Assembly (NCBI GenBank): GCA_964472015.1
Contig: CAYYIP010000018.1
Location: 1-42,618 of the forward strand
Direction of reading: 5' to 3'
Length of the DNA: 42,618 bases
Source: JAAYTD01 sp964472015
GTDB lineage: Bacteria > Bacteroidota > Ignavibacteria > Kapaibacteriales > UBA2268
The notes under the pieces are model-generated. The model did no database searches. It was not told the DNA's origin and worked only from the letters and a program-made list of their open reading frames with translations. Positions 15,680-25,849 of this stretch are shown piece by piece. Position 1 is the first letter of the stretch. Every line of letters starts with the position of its first letter. The position numbers and the translations under genes are program-made.

Positions 15680-17746
15680 CTATACATCAAGTCTAGCATA
15701 TTGAGCATTTTTTTCTATAAATTCTCTTCTTGGACCAACATTATCACCCATCAAAGTTTGAAATAATAATACAGCATTATTAGCATCTTCAATTGTTACC
15801 TTTAATAATGTTCTATTTTCAGGATCCATTGTTGTATTCCATAATTGCTCTGGATTCATTTCCCCTAGTCCTTTAAATCTTGATATATTAATATTTTCTT
15901 GCTTTTTTGAACCTGTTTCTTCAAATTCAGAGGCTTCATTTTCTTCACTTGCCTCAACCACTTTTATAGTTTTTCCACCTTCTTTACTTTTTCTTAGCTC
16001 TTCAATAATAGATTTTTTTTGATCTTCATCGTAAGCATATTTTTCTTTTTTTCCATATTTTATTTTATATAAAGGTGGTTGAGCTATATATAAATTTCCA
16101 TTAGTAATTAAATCTCGCATATAATTAAAAAAGAAAGTAAGCAATAAAGTTCGTATATGCGCACCATCTACATCGGCATCGGCCATTATAATAACTTTTC
16201 CATATCTAATTTTGTTTATATCAAATTCTTTATCTTTACTATTTTGAGTTATACTTTCTGTATCATAAGCATCATATTGTGGTTTCGTAGAAAATCCTGC
16301 TCCAATAGCGCTAATAATCATTTTTATTTCTTCATTATCTAATATTTTAGCAGGTAATGCTTTTTGTACATTTAATACTTTACCACGCAAAGGCAATATT
16401 GCTTGGAAACGTCTATTACGACCTTGTTTTGCGGACCCACCTGCAGAATTACCTTCAACTATATATATTTCGCATTCTTCTGGATTGTTAGAAGAACAAT
16501 CAGCTAATTTTCCTGGTAAATTAGAGCTTTCTAATGCATTTTTACGTCTTACAAGTTCTCGGGCTTTTTTAGATGCAATACGTGCTTCTGCAGCTTTTAT
16601 AGCTTTATCTATAATTATTCTTGCCTCGTTGGGATAGAAATCAAGATATTCTTGTAACTTAGCAGATGTAATCTGTCGAACTACAGTTTCTACTTCACTA
16701 TTTCCAAGTTTAGTTTTAGTTTGGCCTTCAAATTGTGGCGAAGATAATTTTACAGAAATAATAGCTGTCATTCCTTCTCTGAAATCATCTCCAACAACTT
16801 CTACTTTATTATTTTTCTTTATATTCTTTTCTTTTTCTATATAAGAATTCAAAGTCTTTGTTAAAGCTGTTCTAAATCCACTAAGATGTGTTCCACCTTC
16901 TATTGTATGTATATTATTAGCATATGTTAAATTTACTTCACTATATCCTGTATTATACTGTAAGCATATATCAACCTCTATGTTAGTATCAGAATCTTTC
17001 CCTTTTATTGATATCGGTTTAGAAATGTGAGTATTAGATGCATCAACATAATCTATAAAATCTTTCAATCCACCTTCAAAATGGAAAGTTTCTTCTATTT
17101 CTTCTCTCTCATCTTTTAATATAATACGAACTTGTGAATTTAAAAAAGCTAATTCACGTAACCTATCTGCAACTTTTGTATATTTAAATTCAATCTTATT
17201 AAATATTTTATCATCAGGTTTAAATTTAATTGTAGTACCTGTTTTTTTTGATTTACCTATAATTTTAACTTCATCTAGTGGGATACCTTCGGAATAATGT
17301 TGTTGGTATATATAACCATCACGTTCTATCGTAGCTTCAAAATCTATAGATAAAGCATTTACACAAGAAACACCTACTCCATGTAATCCGCCTGATACTT
17401 TATAACTAGTATTATCAAACTTACCACCTGCATGTAGAGTACAAAGTACAACTTCAAGAGTAGATTTTTTTTCAATTGGATGGATACCAGTTGGAATTCC
17501 TCGTCCATCGTCCTTTATAGAACAAGAATTATCAGAATGAAGTATAACAGTTATAGTTTTACAATATCCTGCTAAAGCTTCATCTATAGAGTTATCTACT
17601 ACTTCATTTATTAAATGATGTAACCCGCGTTCTCCAGTATCACCAATATACATAGCAGGTCGCATTCTTACTGCTTCTAGTCCTTCAAGTACTTTTATAC
17701 TATCTTCATTATATTCTTGTTCTTTTTTTATTTTATTATTTTCCAT
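15680..17746 (-). CDS. gyrB: DNA gyrase subunit B
   Basis: GyrB is the ATPase subunit of gyrase, which introduces negative supercoils with GyrA. The 688-residue protein has the GHKL ATPase start (LEAVRMRPAMYIGDTGERGL, then HHLINEVVDNSIDEA with the Mg-binding Asn and catalytic Glu), KDDGRGIPTGIH and the GGLHGVGVSCVNALS lid. The TOPRIM domain opens with YIVEGNSAGGSAKQGR near residue 429, with DADVDGAHIRTLLLTF near 527, and the C terminus has RFKGLGEMNPEQLW and a GPRREFIE tail. It is somewhat longer than typical 640-residue forms because of an acidic Glu/Ser-rich insert (about residues 595-617, 15890-15965) before the GLGEM motif. It follows gyrA after 60 bp and the pair ends in a strong terminator. 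ParE is the alternative, but adjacency to gyrA favours GyrB. Confidence 0.94.
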   Translation of the reverse strand: MENNKIKKEQEYNEDSIKVLEGLEAVRMRPAMYIGDTGERGLHHLINEVVDNSIDEALAGYCKTITVILHSDNSCSIKDDGRGIPTGIHPIEKKSTLEVVLCTLHAGGKFDNTSYKVSGGLHGVGVSCVNALSIDFEATIERDGYIYQQHYSEGIPLDEVKIIGKSKKTGTTIKFKPDDKIFNKIEFKYTKVADRLRELAFLNSQVRIILKDEREEIEETFHFEGGLKDFIDYVDASNTHISKPISIKGKDSDTNIEVDICLQYNTGYSEVNLTYANNIHTIEGGTHLSGFRTALTKTLNSYIEKEKNIKKNNKVEVVGDDFREGMTAIISVKLSSPQFEGQTKTKLGNSEVETVVRQITSAKLQEYLDFYPNEARIIIDKAIKAAEARIASKKARELVRRKNALESSNLPGKLADCSSNNPEECEIYIVEGNSAGGSAKQGRNRRFQAILPLRGKVLNVQKALPAKILDNEEIKMIISAIGAGFSTKPQYDAYDTESITQNSKDKEFDINKIRYGKVIIMADADVDGAHIRTLLLTFFFNYMRDLITNGNLYIAQPPLYKIKYGKKEKYAYDEDQKKSIIEELRKSKEGGKTIKVVEASEENEASEFEETGSKKQENINISRFKGLGEMNPEQLWNTTMDPENRTLLKVTIEDANNAVLLFQTLMGDNVGPRREFIEKNAQYARLDV

Positions 17747-17806
17747 TTATATTTTTTAGATAAATTTTTCATTAAAAAATACACATACTTTTCAAGTATA
17801 TTAGTT

Positions 17807-20344
17807 TTAACTTATTAATTCTGACTGCTCTAAATTATCTTCAGGAAGTTGAACTTCTATATTTTCATCACTATCTTGTTTTTCTTCATGATCAACTGAG
17901 GTAATATCAGCAATTAAATCATCAGTATCAAGTTTAATGAGTTTAACTCCTTGAGTATTACGTCCTATTGTTCTTATCTTAGAAATATCTTGTCTTATAA
18001 GAATTCCACCAGCTGTTATAACAATAAGATCTTGTGAATCAATTGCAGGAATAATTCTTACAACTTTACCTGTTTTTTTAGTAACATTCATAGATATAAC
18101 TCCCTTTCCGCCACGATTTGTTAATCTAAAATCTTCAATTTTAGTACGTTTTCCAAACCCTTTTTCAGAAACTACTAAAACTTGTGCGTCTTGATGAGGT
18201 TTTACAACAACCATGGCAACAACTAAATCATTATTACTTATAGAAATTCCTCTTACACCTGATGCTGTTCGTCCCATAGCTCTAACTTTATTTTCTTTAA
18301 AACGACAGGCTAAACCGTTATGTGTTCCTAATATTATCTCACTATTTCCATCAGTAACTTTTGCAGATATTAATTTATCATTTTCACGAAGTGTAATTGC
18401 AATAATGCCATTGGAACGTATATTTGCAAAAGCAGACATTTCTGTCTTTTTTACTATTCCATATTTTGTACACATTATAACATATTCATCTTCTTTAAAT
18501 TCTTTTACAGACAAATATGCGGTTACTTTTTCATCATCTTCTTTGTTAATAACATTTGCAATTGCACGACCTTTTGCATTTCTATTACCTTCTGGTAAAT
18601 CATAAACTTTAATCTTATACACTTTACCTTTATCAGTAAAAAACAACAAATAATGATGTGTAGATGCATGAAATATATGTTCAACAAAATCATTTTCTGA
18701 TGTTGTAAGTCCTTTTAATCCTTTGCCACCTTTATTTTGTTGTCTATATGTATTAGCAGGAATTCTCTTTATATATCCACTATGGCTAATAGTAACGATA
18801 ACCTCTTCATTTACAATAAAATCTTCATTATTTAATTCTTCTGTAGCATATACAATTTCTGTACGTCTTTTATCTGCAAATTTTTCTTTAATCTCCGTTA
18901 ATTCATCAATAATGATTTGCATTTGTAAATCTTTACTATTAAGAATGGACGTTAATTTTTCTATAAGTTGTAATGTATCTTTATACTCTTTTACAATATT
19001 TTCTCGTTCTAAACCTGTAAGTCTATAAATTTGTAATTCTAATATTGCTTTTGCTTGTAGTTCTGTAAATTTAAATTTTTCTTGTAATTTTATAGACGCT
19101 TCTTGCTTGTCTTTTGATTTACGAATTGTACTAATAACTGCATCTAGATTATCTAAAGCAATAATAAAACCTTCTAATATATGAGCTCGTTTTTCTGCAA
19201 CTTCTAAATCAAATTTAGTACGTCTTATGATAACTTCATTACGATGTTCTATAAAATATTTTAATATTTTTGTTAATGATAAAAGTCTTGGGCGCCCTTT
19301 AACCAAAGCTAACATATTAGCACCAAATGTAACTTGTAATTGAGTATGTTTAAATAGTTGATTTGATACAATATCAGGTATTGCATCTTTTTTTAACTCT
19401 ATAACAATTCTAATACCTTCTTTTGATGATTCATCTCTTAAATCAGATATCATATTTAAAATTTTATAAAGTTCTGGTTCTTTATCTTTATCTGTGTCTT
19501 TTATTAAATCTGCAATATTTTTTACTAATGTTGCTTTATTAACTTGATAAGGAATCTCTGTAACTATAATAGAGGTTTTGTTTTTTGTTTCTTCAGTATA
19601 TAGCTTTGCACGTAAAGTTATTTTACCTTTACCTGTTTCATATGTTTCGCGAATTCCATTATAACCATATATAATACCACCAGTTGGGAAATCTGGAGCA
19701 GGAATTATTTTCATAATTTCCTGAACAGTAATATTAGGATTTTTTATATATGCAATTATTGCATCAATAACTTCAGTTAAATTATGAGGCGGAAGATTAG
19801 TAGCCATTCCAACTGCAATACCACTTGAACCATTTAATAATAATGTAGGTAAGACTGTTGGGAGTACTGTTGGTTCTGTTAATGATTCATCAAAATTATA
19901 TTTAAAATCAACAGTATTCTTTTTTATATCCCTTAACATATGATGTGCTATCGATGCTAATCTTGCTTCTGTATAACGCATTGCTGCTGGTTTATCACCA
20001 TCTACAGAACCAAAATTACCTTGTCCATCTACCAAAGGATATCTTAAAGACCAATCTTGTGCCATTCTAGCCATTGCTTCATAAACAGAAGTATCACCAT
20101 GTGGATGATATTTACCAAGAACTTCACCGACTAATCTTGCAGATTTTTTATATGGACGAGTATACCATAATCCTAAATCTAACATTGCATATAGAATACG
20201 TCTATGAACGGGTTTTAATCCATCTCTAACATCTGGTATAGCACGAGAAACAATAACGGACATTGAATAATCTAAATAAGATGTCCGCATTTCTTCTTCA
20301 AGTATAGTAGGAATTATTTTATCTTTATCAAAAATAGATGCCAT
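17807..20344 (-). CDS. gyrA: DNA gyrase subunit A
   Basis: GyrA cuts and rejoins DNA through its active-site tyrosine. The 845-residue protein shows the breakage-reunion domain, with DGLKPVHRRILYAM and the DNA-gate helix HPHGDTSVYEAMARMAQD. The catalytic Tyr124 is in MRYTEARLAS. The C-terminal six-bladed wrapping domain includes a GyrA box of the form QNKGGKG near residue 541 and a second NRGGKG blade motif near 746. The box separates gyrase from topoisomerase IV, so this is GyrA. In the quinolone-resistance region Thr85 and Glu89 occupy the positions of E. coli Ser83 and Asp87; both residues are wild type in some species. The tail after residue 815 is acidic, as in many gyrases. gyrA leads the gyrA-gyrB operon and is insulated upstream by the pepP terminator. 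Confidence 0.95.
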   Translation of the reverse strand: MASIFDKDKIIPTILEEEMRTSYLDYSMSVIVSRAIPDVRDGLKPVHRRILYAMLDLGLWYTRPYKKSARLVGEVLGKYHPHGDTSVYEAMARMAQDWSLRYPLVDGQGNFGSVDGDKPAAMRYTEARLASIAHHMLRDIKKNTVDFKYNFDESLTEPTVLPTVLPTLLLNGSSGIAVGMATNLPPHNLTEVIDAIIAYIKNPNITVQEIMKIIPAPDFPTGGIIYGYNGIRETYETGKGKITLRAKLYTEETKNKTSIIVTEIPYQVNKATLVKNIADLIKDTDKDKEPELYKILNMISDLRDESSKEGIRIVIELKKDAIPDIVSNQLFKHTQLQVTFGANMLALVKGRPRLLSLTKILKYFIEHRNEVIIRRTKFDLEVAEKRAHILEGFIIALDNLDAVISTIRKSKDKQEASIKLQEKFKFTELQAKAILELQIYRLTGLERENIVKEYKDTLQLIEKLTSILNSKDLQMQIIIDELTEIKEKFADKRRTEIVYATEELNNEDFIVNEEVIVTISHSGYIKRIPANTYRQQNKGGKGLKGLTTSENDFVEHIFHASTHHYLLFFTDKGKVYKIKVYDLPEGNRNAKGRAIANVINKEDDEKVTAYLSVKEFKEDEYVIMCTKYGIVKKTEMSAFANIRSNGIIAITLRENDKLISAKVTDGNSEIILGTHNGLACRFKENKVRAMGRTASGVRGISISNNDLVVAMVVVKPHQDAQVLVVSEKGFGKRTKIEDFRLTNRGGKGVISMNVTKKTGKVVRIIPAIDSQDLIVITAGGILIRQDISKIRTIGRNTQGVKLIKLDTDDLIADITSVDHEEKQDSDENIEVQLPEDNLEQSELIS

Positions 20345-20629
20345 CTTTTTTTATTTTATTAAAAACTTTTATTTCATAAAAAATATATAAAAAATAAAAT
20401 ATTTTTAGTTTTAGTAATACTAATTTTTTGTTTATAAGATTATTATATTATTATCTAATAACAATACAATATGAAATATAAAATATATATTATAAAACAA
20501 TTATTATTTTAATTTTTATTAATTACAAATATACGAATAATATATGAAAAAAACTATTTTTAATATTGCATTTTATATATTTTTATATACACTAATATAT
20601 ATTTTATATTATACCAAATAGTATATATA
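20345..20629. other. AT-rich promoter region upstream of gyrA
   Basis: Almost pure A+T sequence between gyrA and the pepP terminator; it must hold the gyrA promoter. A minus-strand TATATTTG at 20533-20526 fits the Bacteroidota -7 consensus, but no matching -33 element is evident, so the site is only a candidate. I see no gene or RNA here. Confidence 0.35.
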
Positions 20630-20667
20630 AAAAAAACTTCTTTATTTTTTTATAAAGAAGTTTTTTT
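20630..20667 (-). terminator. Intrinsic terminator of the thrS-guaB-pepP block
   Basis: AAAAAAACTTCTTTAT (20630-20645) pairs with ATAAAGAAGTTTTTTT (20652-20667), a perfect 16-bp stem with a 6-nt T loop. It starts 21 bp past the pepP stop. On the minus strand the stem ends in a T run, so it should stop leftward transcription before gyrA. Confidence 0.82.
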
Positions 20668-20687
20668 ATTATTATATTATTATGTTA

Positions 20688-21842
20688 TTATAAACATAAA
20701 AGTTCTTCAGGGGCGTTTGTTAATTTTATTGCTTTAGATTGCGTTACAACTATATCATCTTCTACTCTCATTCCAAACCTGCCTGGTAAATAAATCCCAG
20801 GTTCAATTGCAAGAACTACATCTTCAGGAACAACTTGATCTTTAAATCTAAAAGATATAGAAGGTTTTTCATGACAAACAAGTCCCAATCCATGTCCTAA
20901 AGAATGTTGAAAATATTCTCCATAACCTGCTTCTTCTATCATATGTCTAGCTATATTATCTAAATACGCACCTTTCATTCCTGGTCTAGCTTCATTTATA
21001 GCGTTAGACATTGCATTATATAATAAAGAATATATACTTTTTTGTTCTTTTGTTGGGTTACCAACACAAATTGTTCTTGTTATATCAGAACAGAATCCAT
21101 TAACTTTACATCCAAAGTCAATTAATAAAATATCATTTTTCTTAATTTTAGCTTTACTTGGTTGTCCATGTACTATTGCTCCACGACTACCTGTTACAAC
21201 AATTGTTTCAAACGCAGTTCCCGCAGAACCTAATTTACGACTTATATATTCTAATTCAATAGCTATGTCTATTTCTGAAATACCTGGTTTTATAACATCA
21301 TTAATAAGTTTTTCAAATGTTGCTTCTGCTATTTTACATGAGGCTTGTATATATCCTAATTCTTCTTTAGACTTAGGTTGTGTGAATTTTTCAACAAGAC
21401 TTACTATAGGAACTATTTTTATTTTACGTCCTGACATAAAAACAGATCTTAAATTCATTCCATCATTATAAGTAATATACTCTGCTTCTATTCCAATCTT
21501 AAGAACACCATTTAATAAATTATTCTGCAAACAAAAATTAAGTGGATCACGGGTAATATAAGTCTCCATTTCCGGAATATCAAATAGCTCTAATTTTATT
21601 TGTTCTGTATATCTATCATCAGTAAAAAAACAAATTTTATTAGGAAGAATCAATAAGATAGCAGAAGAACCTGAAAAATTAGTAAGATAACGTATATTAG
21701 GTAAATAAGTTATCCAAGCAGCTTCTACTTTATTATCTTCCATATTAAAACGTATTTGTTTAAAACGTTTATCTATTATTTGAGGATAATTACTATTTAC
21801 ATTGTTATTATTCTCAATTTCCATTTTTTTAAATTTTCCCAT
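20688..21842 (-). CDS. pepP: Xaa-Pro aminopeptidase (M24B)
   Basis: A metallopeptidase that removes an N-terminal residue before proline. The 384-residue protein has a creatinase-type N-terminal domain (about 20-155) and a pita-bread catalytic domain (about 160-380). All five metal ligands are in place: Asp242 and Asp253 (LLIDFGCKVNGFCSDITRT), His317 (HSLGHGLGL), Glu347 (AIEPGIYL) and Glu361 (MRVEDDIVV). No signal peptide is seen, so it acts in the cytoplasm on imported or turned-over peptides. The annotated start is Met1; Met7 is an equally possible start. The size is closer to PepQ/YpdF-like enzymes than to the 440-residue E. coli PepP, so the symbol is approximate. It is the last gene of the thrS-guaB-pepP block, 37 bp after guaB. 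Confidence 0.85.
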   Translation of the reverse strand: MGKFKKMEIENNNNVNSNYPQIIDKRFKQIRFNMEDNKVEAAWITYLPNIRYLTNFSGSSAILLILPNKICFFTDDRYTEQIKLELFDIPEMETYITRDPLNFCLQNNLLNGVLKIGIEAEYITYNDGMNLRSVFMSGRKIKIVPIVSLVEKFTQPKSKEELGYIQASCKIAEATFEKLINDVIKPGISEIDIAIELEYISRKLGSAGTAFETIVVTGSRGAIVHGQPSKAKIKKNDILLIDFGCKVNGFCSDITRTICVGNPTKEQKSIYSLLYNAMSNAINEARPGMKGAYLDNIARHMIEEAGYGEYFQHSLGHGLGLVCHEKPSISFRFKDQVVPEDVVLAIEPGIYLPGRFGMRVEDDIVVTQSKAIKLTNAPEELLCL

Positions 21843-21879
21843 TTTTATTAACTTTATTTATTTATTATTTATTGTTTTA

Positions 21880-23346
21880 TTATTTAACAAAATAATTAGG
21901 AGATTCTTTTGTTATATTTATATTATGAGGATGAGATTCTAATAATCCTGCATTAGTTATACGTGTAAATTGTGCATTTTTTTTCATTGATTCAATATCT
22001 GCACATCCACAATATCCCATTGCTGAACGCAACCCACCAGTAATTTGATAAACAGTATCACAAACGTTACCTTTATATGGAATACGTCCTTCTATCCCTT
22101 CCGGTACATATTTTGTTAATTCTGCCTCGGCATCTTGAAAATACCTATCAGCAGAACCATCTTGCATAGCACCAAGCGAACCCATTCCACGATAAATTTT
22201 ATAAGCACGTCCTTCAAATATAATTTTTTCTCCTGGACTTTCTTCATGCCCTGCAAAAAGATTACCTATCATAACAGTATCTGCTCCTGCAGCAATTGCC
22301 TTAGCAACATCACCTGTTTGTTTTATTCCGCCATCTGCAATAACTGGGACAGCATATTTAGAAGCAATTTTTGCAACTTCCATTATAGCTGTCAACTGAG
22401 GAACACCTACACCAGCAATAATTCTTGTGGTACAAATAGAACCAGGACCTATACCAACTTTTACAGCATCAACTCCTGCTTTTATTAAATCTTCGGCAGC
22501 TTGAGCAGTTGCAATATTACCTGCTACCACTTGTAATTTTGGATATTTTGATTTTATTAATTTTACTGTATCTATAACTTTCCTATTATGGCCATGAGCT
22601 GTATCAACAAAAACAACATCAACATAAACATCTACTAATTTCTTTACTCTTTTCAATGTATTTTTAGCAACTCCTACTGCAGCACCAACCAATAAACGTC
22701 CATAAGCATCTTTTGCTGCATTAGGAAATTGTTTTTTCTTCTGAATGTCTTTAAATGTGATTAAACCACGTAAAACATAATTACTATCTATAACAGGTAA
22801 TTTTTCTATTTTATATTTTTGTAATATTTCTTCAGCTTCTTCTAACGTTGTTCCTTCAGGTACTGTAATTAGATCATCTTTTGTCATCATATCTGTTATT
22901 CTTTGCTTTGGATCCGGTTTAAATCTCAAATCACGATTTGTAACAATTCCTACTAAGCGATAAGAATCATCTATAATGGGAATACCAGAAATACTGAATT
23001 TGTGCATAAGTTCGACTGCATCTTGAACTGTATTATTTTCTTTCAATGTAATTGGCTTATTAATCATACCACTTTCACTACGTTTTACTCTATCAACACA
23101 AATAGCTTGTTCTTCTATAGTCATATTTTTATGAATAACTCCAAGACAACCTTCGCGTGCGAGGGCGATAGCCATTTGTGTCTCTGTAACTGTATCCATT
23201 GCTGCAGAAATAACAGGGATATTTAACTTTATTTTTTTTGTTAAATTAGTTATCAATGAAGTTTCACGTGGTAATACTTCAGAATATTTAGGTATTAACA
23301 ATACATCATCATAAGTAATTCCTTCATATAAAATTTTATTTTCCAT
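21880..23346 (-). CDS. guaB: Inosine-5'-monophosphate dehydrogenase
   Basis: IMPDH oxidises IMP to XMP with NAD, the committed step to guanine nucleotides. The 488-residue protein has the split TIM barrel with two CBS modules inserted (about 95-150 and 155-205). The barrel starts with LTYDDVLL-type sequence (GITYDDVLLIPKYSEVLP), includes the active-site loop GIGPGSICTTRI with Cys305 and the flap motif GSLGAMQDGSADRY. The CBS modules sense adenine and guanine nucleotides in many homologues. Length is typical. It sits 49 bp downstream of thrS and 37 bp upstream of pepP, all leftward, so the three are probably co-transcribed. No guaA is present in the window. Confidence 0.96.
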   Translation of the reverse strand: MENKILYEGITYDDVLLIPKYSEVLPRETSLITNLTKKIKLNIPVISAAMDTVTETQMAIALAREGCLGVIHKNMTIEEQAICVDRVKRSESGMINKPITLKENNTVQDAVELMHKFSISGIPIIDDSYRLVGIVTNRDLRFKPDPKQRITDMMTKDDLITVPEGTTLEEAEEILQKYKIEKLPVIDSNYVLRGLITFKDIQKKKQFPNAAKDAYGRLLVGAAVGVAKNTLKRVKKLVDVYVDVVFVDTAHGHNRKVIDTVKLIKSKYPKLQVVAGNIATAQAAEDLIKAGVDAVKVGIGPGSICTTRIIAGVGVPQLTAIMEVAKIASKYAVPVIADGGIKQTGDVAKAIAAGADTVMIGNLFAGHEESPGEKIIFEGRAYKIYRGMGSLGAMQDGSADRYFQDAEAELTKYVPEGIEGRIPYKGNVCDTVYQITGGLRSAMGYCGCADIESMKKNAQFTRITNAGLLESHPHNINITKESPNYFVK

Positions 23347-23395
23347 AATGTTCGAATTTAAAATTTAACATTTACTTAATTATTTATATCGACTT

Positions 23396-25330
23396 TTATC
23401 TAGATTTATTAACATTTAGATCTGTTAATATTGAAATAATTTCTTCTTGTGTTTTCATTCCAATATCACCTTTTGTATGTTCTCTTACAGAAATAGAGTT
23501 ATTTTCTTCTTCTTTTTTTCCAATTATAAACGCAAAAGGAATTTTACTTTGTTCAGATTCAGCTATTTTTCTACTAATTTTTTCATTACGCAAATCTATA
23601 TTGACTCTAAAACCTAAATTTTCTAGTTTTTCCTTTATTTGTAAAGAATAATTAGTTTGAGCCTCACTAATTGGTAAAATATTAACTTGTACAGGTGCTA
23701 TCCAAAAAGGGAAATTCCCTGCATAATGTTCTGTTAATATAGCCATAAATCTTTCTAAAGAACCTAAAGGAGCACGATGAATACAAACAGGTCTTTCTTG
23801 TGTATTATTAGCATTTGTATATTTTAAGTTAAATCTTTCTGGCATTACATAATCTACTTGTACTGTTCCTAATTGCCATTTACGTCCTATTGCATCTTTT
23901 ATTATAAAATCTATCTTAGGTCCATAAAAAGCAGCTTCTCCTTCAGCAAGAAAATAATTTAAGTTTAATTCATCTGCTGCTTCTTTTATATCTTTCTGTG
24001 CTAGTAACCACAAATCTATTTCACCACCATATTTTTCAATATTATCATCTCTAAATGAAAGTCTAGTTTGTATATTATCTGCCATTTCAAAAGTTTTAAA
24101 AAAGTAATAAATAATATCAACAACTCCTTTTACTTCATCTTTTAATTGATCTATAGTACAATAAATATGAGCATCATCCTGAGTAAAACCGCGAACGCGT
24201 GTAAGTCCACTTAATTCTCCTGATTGTTCATAACGATAAACAGTCCCTAATTCAAATAATCTTAAAGGCAAATCTCTATATGAACGTAGCTTATTAAGAT
24301 ATATTTGATGATGATGAGGACAATTCATCGGTTTCATCATATACTCTTCATTCTCTATTTTCATCGGTGGAAATTGAGAATCTGAATAATAAGGATAATG
24401 ACCAGATGTTTTATAAAGTTCTATATTTCCAATATGAGGAGTAATTACTTCTTTATAACCACGTTTAATCTGTTCCTTACGCATAAATTCCTCTATTATC
24501 CGTCTTATAATGGTTCCATTTGGTAACCAAACTGGTAAACCACCACCAATTGCAGGAGTTATCATAAATAATTCTAATTCACGTCCAAGTTTACGATGAT
24601 CACGTTTTTCAGCTTCTTCACGCATTATTAAATATTCATCTAACATTTTCTTTTTAGGAAATGTTATACCATATATACGAGTCATCATAGGACGAGAAAC
24701 ATCGCCACGCCAATAAGCACCAGCTATTGATAATAATTTTATTGATTTAATAAAACTTGTATCTGGTAAATGAGCGCCTCTACATAAATCAGTAAAGGTA
24801 CCATGTCTATAAAAAGATATATTTTGCCCTTTAAAACCCTCTAATAATTCTGCCTTATATTCATCTCCAATTTCGTCCTTCCAATGTTTCATTGCATCTT
24901 CCCATTTTACTTCTTCTCTTATATATGCGGAATTATTTTTTGCTAATTCTAACATTTTATTCTCTATCTTAGGTAGGTCTTCTGTTGTTAATTTAATATC
25001 ATCTGGTAAATCAACATCATAATAGAAACCATTTTCAATAGCAGGGCCTATACCAAATTTAATACCTGGATAAAGTTGTTGCAAAGCTTCAGCCATTAAA
25101 TGGGCTGATGAGTGCCAATAAATTTCCTTACCTTCTTCATCATTAAATGTCAATATCTTTAAATTTGCATCTTGTGTTATTGGTCTATTCAAATCATAAG
25201 GCACTCCATTAAGTAAAACACCTAATGCATTCCTTGCTAATCCATCTGATATAGATTTAGCAATATCAAGTCCTGTAGAATTCACCGTATATTCTCGTAT
25301 ATTACCATCAGGAAAAGTAATTTTTATCAT
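23396..25330 (-). CDS. thrS: Threonyl-tRNA synthetase
   Basis: Class II synthetase charging tRNA-Thr. The 644-residue protein has all domains: an N-terminal TGS domain (about 1-63), the N2 editing domain with His73 and His77 (WHSSAHLMAEAL) and the TDLCRGAHLPDT motif near residue 182. The class II catalytic core has MKPMNCPHHHQIY, YRYEQSGELSGLTRVRGF and the zinc and motif 3 region with RAPLGSLERFMA, and an anticodon-binding domain ends the protein. In many bacteria thrS precedes infC-rpmI-rplT; here guaB follows instead. It heads a leftward operon, with a 519-bp AT-rich spacer upstream that it shares with a divergent rhomboid gene. I see no obvious leader RNA such as a T-box. Confidence 0.97.
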   Translation of the reverse strand: MIKITFPDGNIREYTVNSTGLDIAKSISDGLARNALGVLLNGVPYDLNRPITQDANLKILTFNDEEGKEIYWHSSAHLMAEALQQLYPGIKFGIGPAIENGFYYDVDLPDDIKLTTEDLPKIENKMLELAKNNSAYIREEVKWEDAMKHWKDEIGDEYKAELLEGFKGQNISFYRHGTFTDLCRGAHLPDTSFIKSIKLLSIAGAYWRGDVSRPMMTRIYGITFPKKKMLDEYLIMREEAEKRDHRKLGRELELFMITPAIGGGLPVWLPNGTIIRRIIEEFMRKEQIKRGYKEVITPHIGNIELYKTSGHYPYYSDSQFPPMKIENEEYMMKPMNCPHHHQIYLNKLRSYRDLPLRLFELGTVYRYEQSGELSGLTRVRGFTQDDAHIYCTIDQLKDEVKGVVDIIYYFFKTFEMADNIQTRLSFRDDNIEKYGGEIDLWLLAQKDIKEAADELNLNYFLAEGEAAFYGPKIDFIIKDAIGRKWQLGTVQVDYVMPERFNLKYTNANNTQERPVCIHRAPLGSLERFMAILTEHYAGNFPFWIAPVQVNILPISEAQTNYSLQIKEKLENLGFRVNIDLRNEKISRKIAESEQSKIPFAFIIGKKEEENNSISVREHTKGDIGMKTQEEIISILTDLNVNKSR

Positions 25331-25849
25331 ACTATATATCCTTAAATGTTATTCATTATTCAAAATTTAAATATTCATTTATTAATAATATAATTATTAA
25401 TAAATACAATTACTTAAATTTTCAACTAATTTAATTTATTAATATTTATTATTATTTATATAAATAAAATTGATAATTATATAATTTACCAACAAACAAT
25501 ATTATTTATTATATAATATTATACAAAATATTATACTCAGATATAATATTTTATATTTTTTTTTGTTATTTTTTTTATATTTTGTATTTTAAATAAAAAA
25601 TATTTGTTATATTATTATTTTCATTTAAATAAAAATTTAAATACAAAATTACGAAAAAATAATTATCTTTTATATATTTTTTTTACATTTTATTAAAACA
25701 ATAATAAAAATATAAAAAATAATTAGTTACTTTTATAAAGTTTTTTCGTTATACATTATGTTATTATTTATTATTATATTTGATTTTTTTTAATAGAAAA
25801 ATAATATAATATTAAAACAATCTTTTTATTAAATTATAATATAGAATAT
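25331..25849. other. AT-rich divergent intergenic region
   Basis: This 519-bp spacer between divergent thrS and the rhomboid gene is almost entirely A+T with long T and A runs. It must carry promoters in both directions, but I cannot pick out a convincing -33/-7 pair. No ORF, tRNA, riboswitch or GC-containing hairpin is visible. Confidence 0.5.

Noticed and set aside
20526..20533. TAnnTTTG-type promoter -7 element upstream of gyrA (also at 454 and 7618)
   Set aside because: The motif is expected often by chance at this base composition, and none of the three has a convincing -33 partner at the usual spacing.
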